Assembly (NCBI GenBank): GCA_030594725.1 | Contig: JAUVEQ010000200.1 | Location: forward strand, 1 to 5,720 | Length of the DNA: 5,720 bases | Direction: 5' to 3' | DNA from: Methanobacteriota archaeon | Lineage (GTDB): Archaea; Thermoplasmatota; DTKX01; GCA-020343715 | Program-made: the position numbers and the translations under genes | In this document: positions 4,863 to 5,720 of the stretch, one piece after another | Position numbering within the stretch: the first letter of the stretch is position 1 | Layout of the letters: every line of letters starts with the position of its first letter | Notes under the pieces: generated by a model | Seen by the model: the letters and a program-made list of their open reading frames with translations, nothing else | Told to the model about the DNA's origin: nothing | Database searches by the model: none

Positions 4863-5720
4863 TCACACATTGAAGTCCTGGGCCCACGGTGCGGGCTCGG
4901 GGGCGGTGCCGTTGGCCAGCATCCCTTCCCACTCCTCGTCCGTGAGGCGGCCGAGGTTTCCATCTCTACTGAACTCGAAATGCTCGAAGACGGGTCCCAC
5001 GCAAATATAGTGACCATCCGGCGAAGGAGCGACCACCACCAAGAGCCTGACGTAACCCACACCCTCTTCCAGGTAGCTTATGGGGGAGCGGGCGTCGTGG
5101 AGGGTGTGGACATCGGAAACCAGGATCGTCCGGCCCTCGTAGGTCTCGCCATAGGTAGGCTCCCAGACCATATACTTATAGGCGTGCCTAGGATGTATCA
5201 TCGTTTCGCTGTCAAACTCGGGCTCTCGGAGCTCCAGCTCAGCGATGGCGTACTCCTCGAAGCAGTGTAACACCTTCCAGAAGTTGCCCAGGATGGTCCT
5301 CATGGTCGGCGTGAGAAGGCCCATATCGTCCATCCCGTCGACCAGGGTCTTGATGATCTCGGCCATCCTCGAGTACAGCTCTGGAACAGGCTCGACGTAC
5401 TCCGCTGGAGGGGCGGACATGCCCACGTAGGTGTAGGTCTGCTTCCTGTATAGCTGTGTGTCGTGGGTCAGCTGGGTCCATGAACCCAGCTGGGTATTGA
5501 GCTGCTTTGCCGCCCAGGCGTCGGTCCCCATGAAGGCTGGGAGATCGGGGTGGGAGGTGTTCTGGTCCAGGGCCTGGAGACAATGAAGCCAACCGTTGTA
5601 GATGGAGGAGTTCCAGTAGTCCTCTCCGTATGCAGCCACCTCGTCACGGAGCTCCTCCAGGTTCTCCTCGAAGGCGGGTTGGTACGAATCGAAATCCTCC
5701 CGGTCCCAAGCTTCCTGGGA
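4863..5720 (-). CDS. DUF3160 family protein (C-terminal 285 residues; N-terminus beyond window)
   Basis: The frame is open from the right edge to the TGA at 4863-4865. The visible part starts SQEAWDREDF, so the real start lies outside; the GTG at 5639 is internal. Family hallmarks that I recognise are YNGWLHCLQAL (about 41-51), the PAFMGTDAWAAKQLNTQLGS stretch (61-80) running into SWTQLTHDTQLYRKQTYT (80-97), a YVEPVPELYSRM segment just after, and near the end VSDVHT, an EEGVGYVRLLVVV strand, VGPVFEHFEF and RLTDEEWEGML. This pattern matches DUF3160, a domain of unknown function usually found in long, often exported proteins of archaea and bacteria. No enzymatic role is established and I propose none. 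The conserved His-Asp and Glu-rich motifs could bind metal; that is speculation. A signal peptide, if present, is off the window. The gene converges on the cysteine synthase and nothing links their functions. Confidence 0.85.
   Translation of the reverse strand, partial: SQEAWDREDFDSYQPAFEENLEELRDEVAAYGEDYWNSSIYNGWLHCLQALDQNTSHPDLPAFMGTDAWAAKQLNTQLGSWTQLTHDTQLYRKQTYTYVGMSAPPAEYVEPVPELYSRMAEIIKTLVDGMDDMGLLTPTMRTILGNFWKVLHCFEEYAIAELELREPEFDSETMIHPRHAYKYMVWEPTYGETYEGRTILVSDVHTLHDARSPISYLEEGVGYVRLLVVVAPSPDGHYICVGPVFEHFEFSRDGNLGRLTDEEWEGMLANGTAPEPAPWAQDFNV

Noticed and set aside
3829..4932. 367-residue open frame on the minus strand opposite the cysteine synthase
   Set aside because: It is the antisense shadow of a G/C-rich gene; its protein is low-complexity (His, Gly, Leu, Arg rich) and shows no domain, while the plus strand has every CysK motif.
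5469..5492. 9-bp inverted repeat CAGCTGGGT/ACCCAGCTG with 6-base loop
   Set aside because: It lies inside the DUF3160 gene and is explained by the coding sequence for TQLGSWTQL; there is no sign of an independent function.

Overview
The window looks archaeal, probably a euryarchaeote of the Thermoplasmata type. This is inferred from archaeal-style TATA/BRE promoter elements with little Shine-Dalgarno signal, GTG and TTG starts, a secreted FG-GAP propeller protein with Ig-like modules and many N-glycosylation sequons, a DUF3160 protein, and a 50-residue AbrB-type protein. No rRNA, tRNA, IS element or CRISPR array was found. The lineage is an inference; no marker gene is present.

Layout. Positions 1-2272 (minus strand) hold the N-terminal 757 residues of a large secreted protein: signal peptide, a seven-bladed FG-GAP beta-propeller with a repeat period of 67 residues, then at least three Ig-like modules of about 100 residues. 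The gene runs off the left edge. A divergent AT-rich spacer (2273-2494) separates it from a small plus-strand SpoVT/AbrB-like gene at 2495. That gene reads as a perfect family member only if one G is removed from a run of seven Gs; otherwise the frame continues into an unrelated tail. A non-coding stretch of about 340 bp follows, with a strong imperfect palindrome between short direct repeats. Next comes an unrecognised 230-residue protein (2991-3683, +) with a 7-bp inverted repeat just ahead of its start. Then comes a cysteine synthase (3826-4860, +) with an unusual six-cysteine C-terminal tail. Converging on it, with only 2 bp between the stop codons, is the C-terminal part of a DUF3160 protein (4863-5720, -) that runs off the right edge.

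How the genes fit together. There is no clear operon: the two minus-strand genes lie at the edges and the three plus-strand genes are separated by long gaps. The cysteine synthase is metabolic, making cysteine from an activated serine and sulfide. The FG-GAP protein, and by family habit the DUF3160 protein, are probably cell-surface or exported. The AbrB-like protein is a candidate local regulator and the 230-residue protein is an orphan. I see no convincing new multi-gene system. The best leads are the G-run frameshift in the AbrB-like gene, the cysteine-rich tail on the synthase, and the palindrome/operator-like elements around the orphan gene.
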